From: Alphaproteobacteria bacterium
GTDB taxonomy: Bacteria > Myxococcota_A > UBA796 > GCA-2862545
DNA length: 64,000 nt
Assembly: GCA_020632885.1 (NCBI GenBank)
Contig: JACKEQ010000003.1
Coordinates: 558,001-622,000, forward strand
Reading direction: 5' to 3'
Shown here: positions 19,144 to 27,337 of the stretch, piece after piece
Position numbering within the stretch: position 1 is the stretch's first letter
Layout: every line of letters starts with the position of its first letter
Made by a program: the position numbers and the translations under genes
The notes under the pieces: generated by a model
What the model was told of the DNA's origin: nothing
Seen by the model: only the letters and a program-made list of their open reading frames with translations
The model's database searches: none

Positions 19144-20088
19144 TCAACGCGGGAGGGCCTCCAGCTGCTCGAGGTGATCGGCCGGGTACAGCGGGCCCGC
19201 GCAACGGATCGCGTTGTCGGCGGTGATGGCGCAGACCGACGGGAGCGCGGGATCGAAGTCCTCACCCGGGTGCTGGCGGACGTCCACCGACATCGTGACG
19301 ACCTCGCCGAGGTCGAACACGTCGCCGTTGCTGCAGACGATGACCTTGTCGCTGGCCCGACGCGCGCACGCGATGCCCATGTACCCCTGCAGATCCTCGT
19401 ACGGACCCTCGGTGAACGGGAAGGTGGTCATGTCCCCGGCACCCGCGCAGGTGATCTCACCGTCCACGTCCAGGGCACACACGCCGAACAGCCACACGCC
19501 GTCGACTGCCAACGGCTGCACGATGGCCGTTGCCAGGTGCGTGAACTCGAGCTCCGGGGGCAGGGGGACCTCGAGCAGCTCGTAGTCGTGATTCCGTGTC
19601 GCTGCGATGTTGCTCTCGTCCAGACCCGTCGTGCTTCCGCCATGGGTCAGGATGCGCCACGTGCGACCACGGGATGCCTCGGCGACCCCGTCGAGGTCGT
19701 ACAGCGCACCATCGACCGTCACACCACCATACGAGTCGAAGGCGGCAGACTCGCGCCATGGTGCACAGTAGCGCTTGGAGCCTCCACCGCCCGGGCAGCT
19801 CTCGACCCGCGGCACCTCGCCTGGCAGGTGAGAGTAGAGGTAGGAGTAGAATCCCGAGATCCGACGTTCGGGGTCGACATGGACACCTTCGACAGGCCCA
19901 TGGGGCAGGTTGCCATCAAGGACCCACTGTTCAGCAGCCCAACAGGTCAGCTCACCTTCAGAGTCGAGCGCGCAAGGCCGCGCCAACACCTGGACCCAGC
20001 GACGTGCCGGCTCGGTGGGCAGAGGGTCGGTGGGCAGAGGGTCGGTGGAAAGCGTCTGGGTACACGCCAGAATCGAGAGGACAGTCAT
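19144..20088 (-). CDS. RCC1-like repeat lipoprotein
   Basis: 314 residues from the ATG at 20088, chosen because it opens a lipoprotein signal (TVLSILAC); the frame is open further upstream without a plausible start. After a Thr-Asp-Pro-Leu-Pro linker come blade-like units, each with the CALDSDGExxCxG pattern of secreted RCC1 (chromosome-condensation-regulator) propellers: CALDSEGELTCW, CALDVDGEITCAG, CAITADNAIRCAG. In bacteria such proteins are exported propellers of unknown ligand. The 3' third of the gene is duplicated in degenerate form at 20503-20740. Confidence 0.7.
   Translation of the reverse strand: MTVLSILACTQTLSTDPLPTDPLPTEPARRWVQVLARPCALDSEGELTCWAAEQWVLDGNLPHGPVEGVHVDPERRISGFYSYLYSHLPGEVPRVESCPGGGGSKRYCAPWRESAAFDSYGGVTVDGALYDLDGVAEASRGRTWRILTHGGSTTGLDESNIAATRNHDYELLEVPLPPELEFTHLATAIVQPLAVDGVWLFGVCALDVDGEITCAGAGDMTTFPFTEGPYEDLQGYMGIACARRASDKVIVCSNGDVFDLGEVVTMSVDVRQHPGEDFDPALPSVCAITADNAIRCAGPLYPADHLEQLEALPR
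20011..20048. repeat. 15-bp tandem repeat coding for a Pro-rich linker
   Basis: The 15-base unit GTCGGTGGGCAGAGG is present about 2.6 times head to tail inside the RCC1-like lipoprotein gene. On the minus strand it codes for the linker TDPLPTDPLPTEP directly after the lipobox. Such a run can change length by slippage without breaking the frame. Confidence 0.8.
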
Positions 20089-20224
20089 CGGGGGCCTCGA
20101 GCGGATTGCAGGTTCATCGATGAGGCCCACTGGAGGCGGAGCTTCTCGCCGTTCCCCCAGGCGCGCGACCTTCCTCGTTGCCCGGCCCGGTCGTCGAGAG
20201 GACCGACGACCGTGGCCCACCTCC

Positions 20225-20322
20225 TGGCCGTCGCCTGGAGCACGAGGACCAGCAGCAGCATGCGGCGAACGTCCCCGCGTCCATCCTACCCGGACGCAAG
20301 CGCCGGGGACTCGAGAGTCCTC
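20225..20322 (-). pseudogene. remnant of the 5' end of the 17606-18874 membrane protein gene
   Basis: Bases 20267-20322 repeat the start region of the membrane protein gene: GCATGCGGCGAACGTC and TCCATCCTACCCG occur in the same order here and at 18853-18898, followed in both by GAGAGTCC and then the inverted-repeat element. The coding continuation is short and degenerate. With the element and the fragment at 20503-20740 it marks the second unit of a tandem duplication. The whole stretch 20089-20454 contains no intact gene. Confidence 0.5.
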
Positions 20323-20502
20323 TTTCAACGCGGAGCAGCGGAGCACATCGGAGCACCGCGGAGGGGCTGGCTGCACGACGAGCGGATCCTGCGAGAGCCG
20401 CGGATCAGGTGGAGGCAGGAGGCCTGGGACCCTGCAAGGCCCCTCTCGAGCTCCTCACCCCCTCCGCGGTGCTCCGCGGTGCTCCGATGCTCCGCGTTGA
20501 AA
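20323..20502. repeat. CGGAGCA-rich inverted-repeat element, copy B
   Basis: 180 bases with 43-base arms at 20323-20365 and 20460-20502 that are near-perfect inverted copies (about three mismatches by eye), each starting TTTCAACGCGGAGCA and made of CGGAGCA heptamers. The roughly 94-base centre aligns with copy A (shared GGTGGAGGCAGGAGG and CGACGAGCGG). The right arm now forms the 3' end of the open frame of the 20455-21393 gene. Confidence 0.8.
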
Positions 20503-21393
20503 ACACCGAGCTCGATTCGGGCACCGCAGACGGGAGGAGCGACACCTCAACGCGGAGGGCCTCCAGCTGCTCGAGAAGATCGGCCGGGTACAGCGGGCTC
20601 GCGCAAAGGATTGCGTTGTCGGCGGTGATGGCGCAGACCGACGGGAGCAGCGGATAGAAGTCCTCACCCGGGTACTGGCAGACGCCGAACAGTCACACAC
20701 CGTCGACGGCCAGCGGCCCGCTGCCGGGACGGCCGTGACCAGGACCCTTGCGAGCATCTCGAAGGTCGCCGAACCGCTCGGACGCTCGTCGTTCGCGACG
20801 TCGGGGTGCCTCCAGTCGTCGAGCTGGAGTACGCGCTCGAGATCGTCGGCGAAGGCGTGTCGGAGCTCCGTCTCCGTCGCCAGGAGCGAGGCTCGGTGCG
20901 TGGCGGCCAGTCCCCGGAGCGCTTCGAACGTGCGGAGCCTCGGCGGCATAGAGAGCTCGATGCCCAGCGCCTCACAACGCTCAGGGCTCGGTAAGTCAGC
21001 CGGCGTGCCGCGAATCAGGGCCGTCGTGGCGCCCAGGCGCACGAGCTCGTGCTCCTCCTCGTCCTGCCACGCGTCGTCGATGGGGTGGAAGAAGCGGGGC
21101 TGATCGAACGGTTCCTTCGCCAGGTAGTGTCGATAGGCCTCGTCGCTGACGTAGTCGTCACGGGTGTTCCGGTTGCGCAGGTCGCTCCCGAAGGCATTGA
21201 CGCAGAGATCAGGAGCGCCGGCCCGGGGGTTGAAACCGACGACCTCGATCGTGAGTCCCCAGTCCGTGGCGCTGCGGAAGAGCGTGAGGCGCGTCGCCGC
21301 CAGGTAGACGTACCCGTTGTCGAGCATCGGGAAGGTGTAGGCGTCCGCGCATGCGTCGAGGATTGCCAGGATCTCGCCTTCCGTGTGCTTCAT
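20455..21393 (-). CDS. DUF7003-like hypothetical protein with a repeat-derived C-terminal tail
   Basis: 312 residues from the ATG at 21393, preceded by GGAGG. Residues 1-213 look like an intact soluble domain (AYTFPMLDNGYVYLAATRLT, TIEVVGFNPRAG, VLQLDDWRHPDVANDERPSG, FEMLARVLVTA) that recalls uncharacterised proteins grouped as DUF7003. From about base 20740 the frame runs into the duplicated RCC1 gene fragment read out of frame, then into the inverted-repeat arm, giving an Arg/Ser/Cys-rich tail unlike any domain. The native 3' end was probably replaced by the duplication, so the last 95 or so residues may not be functional. Family name is from memory, not a search. Confidence 0.6.
   Translation of the reverse strand: MKHTEGEILAILDACADAYTFPMLDNGYVYLAATRLTLFRSATDWGLTIEVVGFNPRAGAPDLCVNAFGSDLRNRNTRDDYVSDEAYRHYLAKEPFDQPRFFHPIDDAWQDEEEHELVRLGATTALIRGTPADLPSPERCEALGIELSMPPRLRTFEALRGLAATHRASLLATETELRHAFADDLERVLQLDDWRHPDVANDERPSGSATFEMLARVLVTAVPAAGRWPSTVCDCSASASTRVRTSIRCSRRSAPSPPTTQSFARARCTRPIFSSSWRPSALRCRSSRLRCPNRARCFQRGASEHRGAPRRG
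20503..20740 (-). pseudogene. degenerate 3' fragment of the RCC1-like lipoprotein gene
   Basis: Bases 20503-20680 align without large gaps to 19100-19278, the 3' end of the RCC1-like gene and its flank; GGCGGTGATGGCGCAGACCG and TCCAGCTGCTCGAG are shared exactly. A one-base loss just after the old stop (CGCGGAGGG against CGCGGGAGGG) and an internal deletion that jumps to the equivalent of base 19487 show decay. No start codon or lipobox is present. Confidence 0.7.
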
Positions 21394-21461
21394 GTGGGTC
21401 GCCTCCGGCTGGGATTCGGCTGTCGAGAACGGGTGCACCGGCACCGTGACGACGTCCCGCT

Positions 21462-22286
21462 CTACGGGCAGGCGAGCCGCTCCGGGCCCAGGTCCCACTC
21501 CTTGATGATCGTGCTGAAACCTGCACCCGCCGGACACACCCGGTCCGCCAGCGCCTGTGCATCCGCGAAGTCGTCCACGTACTCCGTATGCAACACCGCC
21601 TTGTCTGCAGCCACGAACGGCGCCAGCGTGTCGCACTCGTCGTAGTCCCAGCACTCCTCGTTCACCGTGTAGTCGAACCAGTCCAGCAGGTCCGCGATCT
21701 GCTCCACGTCGTTCTTCAGGGCCACCGAGAGCCCGCGCACGTGCGCTGCATCCGCCAGGAACCGGTTGAACGCGAGCTGCTCGAGCTGCGTGACCCCGAA
21801 GCCCGACGAGGTGTCCCAGGCCGTGACGTTGTCCGGCTCCACGCCATCACAGCCCTTCTCGACCGCCAGATCCAGCCGGGCCTCCAGGATCTCCCGCACC
21901 GTCGGGTCGTTCACGTCCAGCCAGCGCTCGTCCGGCCAGCCCTCCAGCCGCCGCCCGATCGTGTCCTCCGGGAACTCCGCGGCGTCCGGCGTCCACGGCT
22001 CGTACGAACCCGCGCTGAAGTAGCAGACCAGCGTGCTCCCCCGCGCGTGGATGGCGTCGCGCACGGCGTCCGTGAGCTCGAAGAGGTCCACGTCGTACAC
22101 GTCCACGTCGAGGGACGTGTCCACCGTGCCCGTGATCTGCCACTGCCAGCTCACCCCCGCCGGGATGCCGGGACCCGCGAAGGGCTCGGGATCGCCCGCC
22201 ACGTACGGCACACAGGTGGTGCCCTCGCGGACCTCGCCGTCCTCGCACCCCCCGCCCCCACACGCCAGCAACAGTCCGACGAGCAT
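21462..22286 (-). CDS. GH114-family (endo-alpha-1,4-polygalactosaminidase-like) lipoprotein
   Basis: 274 residues. Signal MLVGLLLAC gives a lipoprotein. The TIM-barrel family is recognised from VCYFSAGSYE, the GWPDERWLDVN stretch, the catalytic-region GCDGVEPDNVTAW, LSVALKNDVEQ and the VNEECWDYDEC motif, all standard in GH114. The Asp/Glu pair in GVEPDN is the likely catalytic site. Known members cut polygalactosamine-type exopolysaccharides, as in biofilm matrix, so a surface polysaccharide hydrolase is likely. A GGATAGTC -10-like sequence is at 22303-22310. Confidence 0.85.
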   Translation of the reverse strand: MLVGLLLACGGGGCEDGEVREGTTCVPYVAGDPEPFAGPGIPAGVSWQWQITGTVDTSLDVDVYDVDLFELTDAVRDAIHARGSTLVCYFSAGSYEPWTPDAAEFPEDTIGRRLEGWPDERWLDVNDPTVREILEARLDLAVEKGCDGVEPDNVTAWDTSSGFGVTQLEQLAFNRFLADAAHVRGLSVALKNDVEQIADLLDWFDYTVNEECWDYDECDTLAPFVAADKAVLHTEYVDDFADAQALADRVCPAGAGFSTIIKEWDLGPERLACP

Positions 22287-22304
22287 TCGCCCTCCCCTCC
22301 CCGA

Positions 22305-23822
22305 CTATCCATCCCCCCTGGGCCCGGCCCGCACCGACCCGAGCGCCGCGGGCACGGCCTCCGCACCCACCGCGGGTCCGCCCACCATGTCCTGGAGCAC
22401 CTGCACCACCTCCCACCGCGCCGACGACCGACCCGGCATGGGCAGACGCACGCGCCCCGTCGTCGCGATGACCACCACGTCGGTCCCCCAGACCCGGATG
22501 TTCCGGATGGCCGAGATGGGCACCCGCGACCGTGTCGTACCCAGGGTCGTCCCGACCTCCACCTCCAGCGCCGCGTTGTCCCGAAGGACACGCACCGATC
22601 GCGGTGCCCGCAGGACACGCATCACCACCCCCCCGCCCGCGAGCGCGGCCGGGATCAGGGGGAGCACCAGCACGAAATCCTCGAAGGGCTCCAGGTCCGG
22701 CAGGCGCGCGAACACCTCCATGGACACGAGCAGGAACCCGAGCAGCACCAGGACGGCGACCCACACGATCCCCGCCACGACCAGCCCGCCGAGCGCCCCC
22801 AGCGCTGGCCCCGGCGGCGCCTGGACCGGCGAGAGGTCCAGCTCCACACCGTCGAACGTGGTCCGCGTCCAGCCCGACAAGCCCTGGGGTGCCCGGGCGT
22901 ATGCCCCCTCCGCGAGCCTGCGGCGTGGCCCGTCCCGCAGGGACCGGAGGAGGGCCACGAGCTCCCCACGCTCCGCCGACTCCAGCCCGTTCGTGCGCAC
23001 CGTCGCGGGCACGCCCTCGATGCCGACCCGCCCGTCCTCGCGGACCTCCCCGACCTCCCCCATCGCGTCCCACGGGACCCACCAGGCCCGCCGGCCGCGC
23101 ACGGAGCGACGCACCGAGATCACGAGCCCGCGCGGATGGAGCTCGAGGACGTCGGTGCTCCCGCGCAGGATCAGGGCTCCCAGCGCCACGGCTCCCACCA
23201 CGACGGGGACCAGGGCGATCGGGAACACGGCCACGACCACGAGGACGGGCAGCAGGAGGACCATCAGCCCGGCCACCATCGACAAGGTCACCCACCGGGC
23301 TGTCCCACCCGTCGTGATCTCCGCGAAGTCCCCGCTCTTCCTGAAGCGACCGGCAAGACGCTCCACAGCCAGCTCCCCTGGATCGGTGGCGGCATCCTGC
23401 GCCGGCAGGAGGGAGACGAGCGCATCGCGGAGAGCCTCGTGTGCCCCGCGGATCTCGAGAGCCCCGCTGTCGGCGTCGACCACGAGGGCGGATCCCCGCA
23501 GGGTCGCGCCGCGCACGCCTTGGACGGTCCGCACGGTCTTCCGCATGCCGGCGCGCGTCTCGGTCAAGACGCCGTCCCGCAGCTCGAGGACGTGCCGGTC
23601 GAGCCGAAGGGCACTCGCGCCCCCCAGACAGACCGCGAGAGCCCCGGCGGCGAGAGCCGGCCCGACCTCGCCCTCCTGGAGCCCACCGATGCTGGCCACG
23701 CCCAGCAGGAACGCCCCCAGCGCCAGGACGTGACGGACGTCCGGCCCCCTGCTCACGAGCTCGAGCCTCAGGGCGCCCGGCGGGTCGTGCCCCACGACCG
23801 GATCCGGCTCCTCTCCCCCCAT
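22305..23822 (-). CDS. membrane protein with several PH-like domains
   Basis: 505 residues. Three hydrophobic clusters are visible: near residues 30-70, 180-225 (VTLSMVAGLMVLLLPVLVVV) and 345-410. Between them lie three beta-rich, PH-like stretches (LDRHVLELRDGVLTETRAG, VLELHPRGLVISVRRSVRG, VLRDNAALEVEVGTTLG), each followed by a short helix. This is the plan of bacterial PH-domain membrane proteins such as YdbS/YdbT, whose role is unclear. It recalls the 422-aa protein at 17606. It is divergent from ileS. Function unknown. Confidence 0.6.
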   Translation of the reverse strand: MGGEEPDPVVGHDPPGALRLELVSRGPDVRHVLALGAFLLGVASIGGLQEGEVGPALAAGALAVCLGGASALRLDRHVLELRDGVLTETRAGMRKTVRTVQGVRGATLRGSALVVDADSGALEIRGAHEALRDALVSLLPAQDAATDPGELAVERLAGRFRKSGDFAEITTGGTARWVTLSMVAGLMVLLLPVLVVVAVFPIALVPVVVGAVALGALILRGSTDVLELHPRGLVISVRRSVRGRRAWWVPWDAMGEVGEVREDGRVGIEGVPATVRTNGLESAERGELVALLRSLRDGPRRRLAEGAYARAPQGLSGWTRTTFDGVELDLSPVQAPPGPALGALGGLVVAGIVWVAVLVLLGFLLVSMEVFARLPDLEPFEDFVLVLPLIPAALAGGGVVMRVLRAPRSVRVLRDNAALEVEVGTTLGTTRSRVPISAIRNIRVWGTDVVVIATTGRVRLPMPGRSSARWEVVQVLQDMVGGPAVGAEAVPAALGSVRAGPRGDG

Positions 23823-23905
23823 CCCAGGACCTCCCCACCCCAGGATACCGCCGACGTCGGCCGCCCGGAACCGGTCGTGATAACGGGCCGTCCCAAGGAG
23901 TCGTG

Positions 23906-26900
23906 ATGTTCAAGGACCTGCCCTCCCCCGTCGCCCTCGAAGAGGAGGTGCTCGCCACCTGGAAGCGCGACGCCGTGTTCCACGCGAGCCTCGAGGCCCG
24001 CCGGGACGCGCCGCGCTTCGTGTTCTACGAGGGTCCGCCCACCGCGAACGGCATGCCCCACAACGGGCACGTGCTCACCCGCGCGATGAAGGACCTGTTC
24101 CCCCGCTACAAGACCATGCGCGGCTACCGGGTCGACCGCATGGCCGGCTGGGACACCCACGGGCTGCCCGTGGAGATCGAGGTCGAGAAGACGCTCGGCG
24201 TCCGGTCCGGCGGGGAGTTCCGCAACGCCCGCGAGGCCGTCGTGGCGTACGGGCTCGACAACTTCGCGCACCGCTGCATCGAGTCCGTGTTCACCTACAC
24301 CCACGAGTGGGAGCAGCTCACCGAGCGCATCGGCTTCTGGGTCGACACCGACGAGGCGTACGTCACGTACCACCGCGACTACGTCGAGAGCGTCTGGTGG
24401 GCGCTCGCCACCCTGTTCGACCGCGGGCTGCTGTACCAGGGCCACAAGTGCGTCTGGTGGTGGCCGGAGGGCGGCACCGCCCTGTCGTCCCACGAGGTCG
24501 GCGAGGGCTACCGCGACGTGGACGACCCCTCGGTGACCGTGCGGTTCGCCGTGAAGGACCAGCCGAACACGTTCATCCTCGCCTGGACCACCACGCCCTG
24601 GACCCTGCCGAGCAACGTCGCGCTGGCCGTCGGACCCGACCTGTCCTACGCGAAGGTGCGCACGGCGGACGGCCAGATCCTCATCGCCGCCGAGTCCCGT
24701 GCGCCCGAGGGCGAGGTCCTGGAAGTCGTGAAGGGCTCGGACCTCGTGGGCCTCCGCTACGAGCCGCTCTACGACTGGGCCACCCCGGACGGCCGCGCGT
24801 ACGAGGTGCTGGCGGGCGAGCACGTCACGCTCGATGCCGGCTCGGGCATCGTGCACACCGCACCCGCGTACGGCGAGGCGGACTTCGACCTCGGCAAGCG
24901 CGAGGGCCTCGCGCTCATCCAGCTCGTGGGGGCCGACGGCCACTTCCCGAGCGAGGGCGTGCCCGAGTGGGTGGCGGGCGCGTACTTCAAGGAGGCCGAC
25001 AAGGCCATCATGCGCGACCTGACCGACCGCGGGCTCATGTTCCACCGCGGCACGATCCGGCACGCCTACCCGTTCAGCCCGCGCAGCAAGGACGATCCGC
25101 TGCTCCAGCTCGCGCGGCCCGGCTGGTTCATCCGCACCACCGAGTTCGTCCCGGAGGCCCTGCGCAACAACGACGCCGTCAACTGGCTGCCCGGGCACAT
25201 CAAGGAGGGACGCTTCGGCGACTTCCTGCGCAACAACGTGGACTGGGCCCTCTCCCGCGAGCGGTTCTGGGGCACGCCCCTGCCCATCTGGGTCTGCCAG
25301 GGCTGCAACCACATGAAGGCCTTCGAGAGCATGAAGGCCCTCGAGGACGCCGGTGCCGAGGGCTTCGACACGACGGTGGACAAGCACCTGCAGATCCACA
25401 AGCCCTGGGTGGACCGCATCACCTGCCCGTGCCCCGAGTGCGGCCTGAAGATGGAGCGGGTGTCCGAGGTCATCGACTGCTGGTTCGACTCGGGCTGCAT
25501 GCCGTTCGCGCAGTTCGGCTTCCCGCACAAGGGCGTGGACCGCTTCCGGCACGCGTTCCCCGCGGACTTCATCAGCGAGGCCGTGGACCAGACCCGCGGG
25601 TGGTTCTACAGCCTGATGATCATCGCCACGATGCTCTTCGACGAGGACACCCAGAAGGCCTACGGCCTCGACCCCGTCGACGTGCCGCGGCCCTACCGGA
25701 ACTGCATCGTGCTCGGCCACGTCGGCGACATGACGGGCAAGAAGGAGTCCAAGTCCACGGGCAACTACACGAGCCCGGACCTCGTGCTGCGCGGCCGCAT
25801 GAAGATGCGCGTCGTGGGCAGCCCGGAGGTCGCGCGCGGCACGATCTCCATGGTGAAGATCGCCACGCGCAGCCTGGAGCTCGGGGCCGACGAGAAGCTC
25901 GGCGTCTCCCACGAGGAGACCAGCGAGGTCGTCGGTCACGTCGCGGTCGTCCCGGGTCCCAACCACGGCAAGGAGACCGTGGCGATGCACCCGGACGACA
26001 TGGCCGCGTGGGGCATCACGGGCTCCGCGTGGTTCCACGCGCCCTTCCAGGCGCCCGGTGCCGACGCGTTCCGCTGGCTGTTCTACGCGAGCAACCCGCC
26101 GTGGACGAACACGCGCAACAGCCTCCGCTCCATCCGCGAGGGCCAGCGCGAGTTCCACCTCCGGCTGATGAACGTCTTCAGCTTCTTCTCGATCTACGCC
26201 AACATCAACGGGTTCACCCGGGACGCCGTGGTGGCCTCGGGTCACGCGCTGGACCGCTGGATCCTCGGCGAGCTCGACCGTACGGTGGCCACCGTCACCG
26301 ACCAGATGGACCAATACCTCGTCTACGAGAGTGCCCGGGCCATCACGGACTTCGTGGACGGGCTGTCCAACTGGTACGTGCGCCGCTCGCGGGCGCGGTT
26401 CTGGGGCGAGGGCGACGACACCACGGCGGCGCTGTCCTCGCTCTACACCGTGCTGGTCGGGCTCTCGCGCGTCATCGCGCCCTTCGTGCCCTTCCTGGCG
26501 GACGCGATGTTCACGCGGCTGGTGCCGGGTGCGGGCAGCGTGCACCTCCAGGCGTGGCCCGAGGACGAGGGACGGCTGGACCCCGCGCTCGCCGAGCGCA
26601 TGGCGATGATCCGGGAGCTCGCGAGCCTCGGGCTGGCCGCCCGCGACAAGGTGGGCGTGCGGGTGCGTCAGCCCCTCCGCGCCGCTGAGGTCGTGCTCGC
26701 CGACAAGGCCCTCCAGGCCGGCCTCGAGCCGCTCCTGTTCCTCCTGAAGGACGAGCTGAACGTCCGCGAGATCCGCTTCTCCGCGCGTGCCGACGCGTTC
26801 GTGGAGTACCTCGTGAAGCCGAACTACAAGGCGCTCGGCAAGCGGCTCGGGAAGGACATGAAGGCCTGCGCGGCCGCGGTCGCCTCGGCGGACCCCGCGG

Positions 26901-27322
26901 CCATCCAGGCGGCCACCCAGGGGGATGGCTTCGTGGTCGAGCTGCCCTCGGGCCCCGTGACGCTCACCTCCGACGACGTGCTCGTCGAGGTCCAGCCGCG
27001 CGAGGGCTTCCAGGCCTCCGGCTCCGCCCGGGCGGTCGTGGCGCTGCACGCCGACCTCGACGACGATCTCCGCGAGGAGGGCCTGTCGCGCGAGCTGATC
27101 AACCGCATCCAGACCGAGCGGAAGAACCTGGACCTCGGGTACACCGACCGCATCCGGGTGGACGTCCGGGGCGACGACGCGCTCCAGGCCGCCGCCAAGC
27201 GCTTCGCGGAGCACATCCAGCACGAGGTGCTCGCGATCTCCATGGACGTCGGGCCCCTCGCGGGTGACGCGCCCCTGGACGTCGACGGACACGGCCTGAT
27301 GCTGGCGGTCCAGCGGGCCTGA
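23906..27322 (+). CDS. ileS: isoleucyl-tRNA synthetase, eukaryote-like (type II) form
   Basis: 1138 residues from an ATG with AAGGAG upstream. Class I signatures: HxGH is His52-Asn-Gly-His55 in PPTANGMPHNGH, and the KMSKS loop is Lys613-Glu-Ser-Lys-Ser617. GWDTHGLPVEIEVEK and TTPWTLPSNVAL (editing domain) identify IleRS. The long C-terminal region after residue 900 is that of the type II enzymes, which are often mupirocin-insensitive. An insertion of about 70 residues follows the KMSKS loop (roughly 625-695, rich in Val and charged residues) before GADAFRWLFYASNPPW; I recall a comparable insertion in myxobacterial IleRS. It charges tRNA-Ile in the cytoplasm. Confidence 0.96.
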   Translation: MFKDLPSPVALEEEVLATWKRDAVFHASLEARRDAPRFVFYEGPPTANGMPHNGHVLTRAMKDLFPRYKTMRGYRVDRMAGWDTHGLPVEIEVEKTLGVRSGGEFRNAREAVVAYGLDNFAHRCIESVFTYTHEWEQLTERIGFWVDTDEAYVTYHRDYVESVWWALATLFDRGLLYQGHKCVWWWPEGGTALSSHEVGEGYRDVDDPSVTVRFAVKDQPNTFILAWTTTPWTLPSNVALAVGPDLSYAKVRTADGQILIAAESRAPEGEVLEVVKGSDLVGLRYEPLYDWATPDGRAYEVLAGEHVTLDAGSGIVHTAPAYGEADFDLGKREGLALIQLVGADGHFPSEGVPEWVAGAYFKEADKAIMRDLTDRGLMFHRGTIRHAYPFSPRSKDDPLLQLARPGWFIRTTEFVPEALRNNDAVNWLPGHIKEGRFGDFLRNNVDWALSRERFWGTPLPIWVCQGCNHMKAFESMKALEDAGAEGFDTTVDKHLQIHKPWVDRITCPCPECGLKMERVSEVIDCWFDSGCMPFAQFGFPHKGVDRFRHAFPADFISEAVDQTRGWFYSLMIIATMLFDEDTQKAYGLDPVDVPRPYRNCIVLGHVGDMTGKKESKSTGNYTSPDLVLRGRMKMRVVGSPEVARGTISMVKIATRSLELGADEKLGVSHEETSEVVGHVAVVPGPNHGKETVAMHPDDMAAWGITGSAWFHAPFQAPGADAFRWLFYASNPPWTNTRNSLRSIREGQREFHLRLMNVFSFFSIYANINGFTRDAVVASGHALDRWILGELDRTVATVTDQMDQYLVYESARAITDFVDGLSNWYVRRSRARFWGEGDDTTAALSSLYTVLVGLSRVIAPFVPFLADAMFTRLVPGAGSVHLQAWPEDEGRLDPALAERMAMIRELASLGLAARDKVGVRVRQPLRAAEVVLADKALQAGLEPLLFLLKDELNVREIRFSARADAFVEYLVKPNYKALGKRLGKDMKACAAAVASADPAAIQAATQGDGFVVELPSGPVTLTSDDVLVEVQPREGFQASGSARAVVALHADLDDDLREEGLSRELINRIQTERKNLDLGYTDRIRVDVRGDDALQAAAKRFAEHIQHEVLAISMDVGPLAGDAPLDVDGHGLMLAVQRA

Positions 27323-27337
27323 CCGCCGGGGGGGAGC

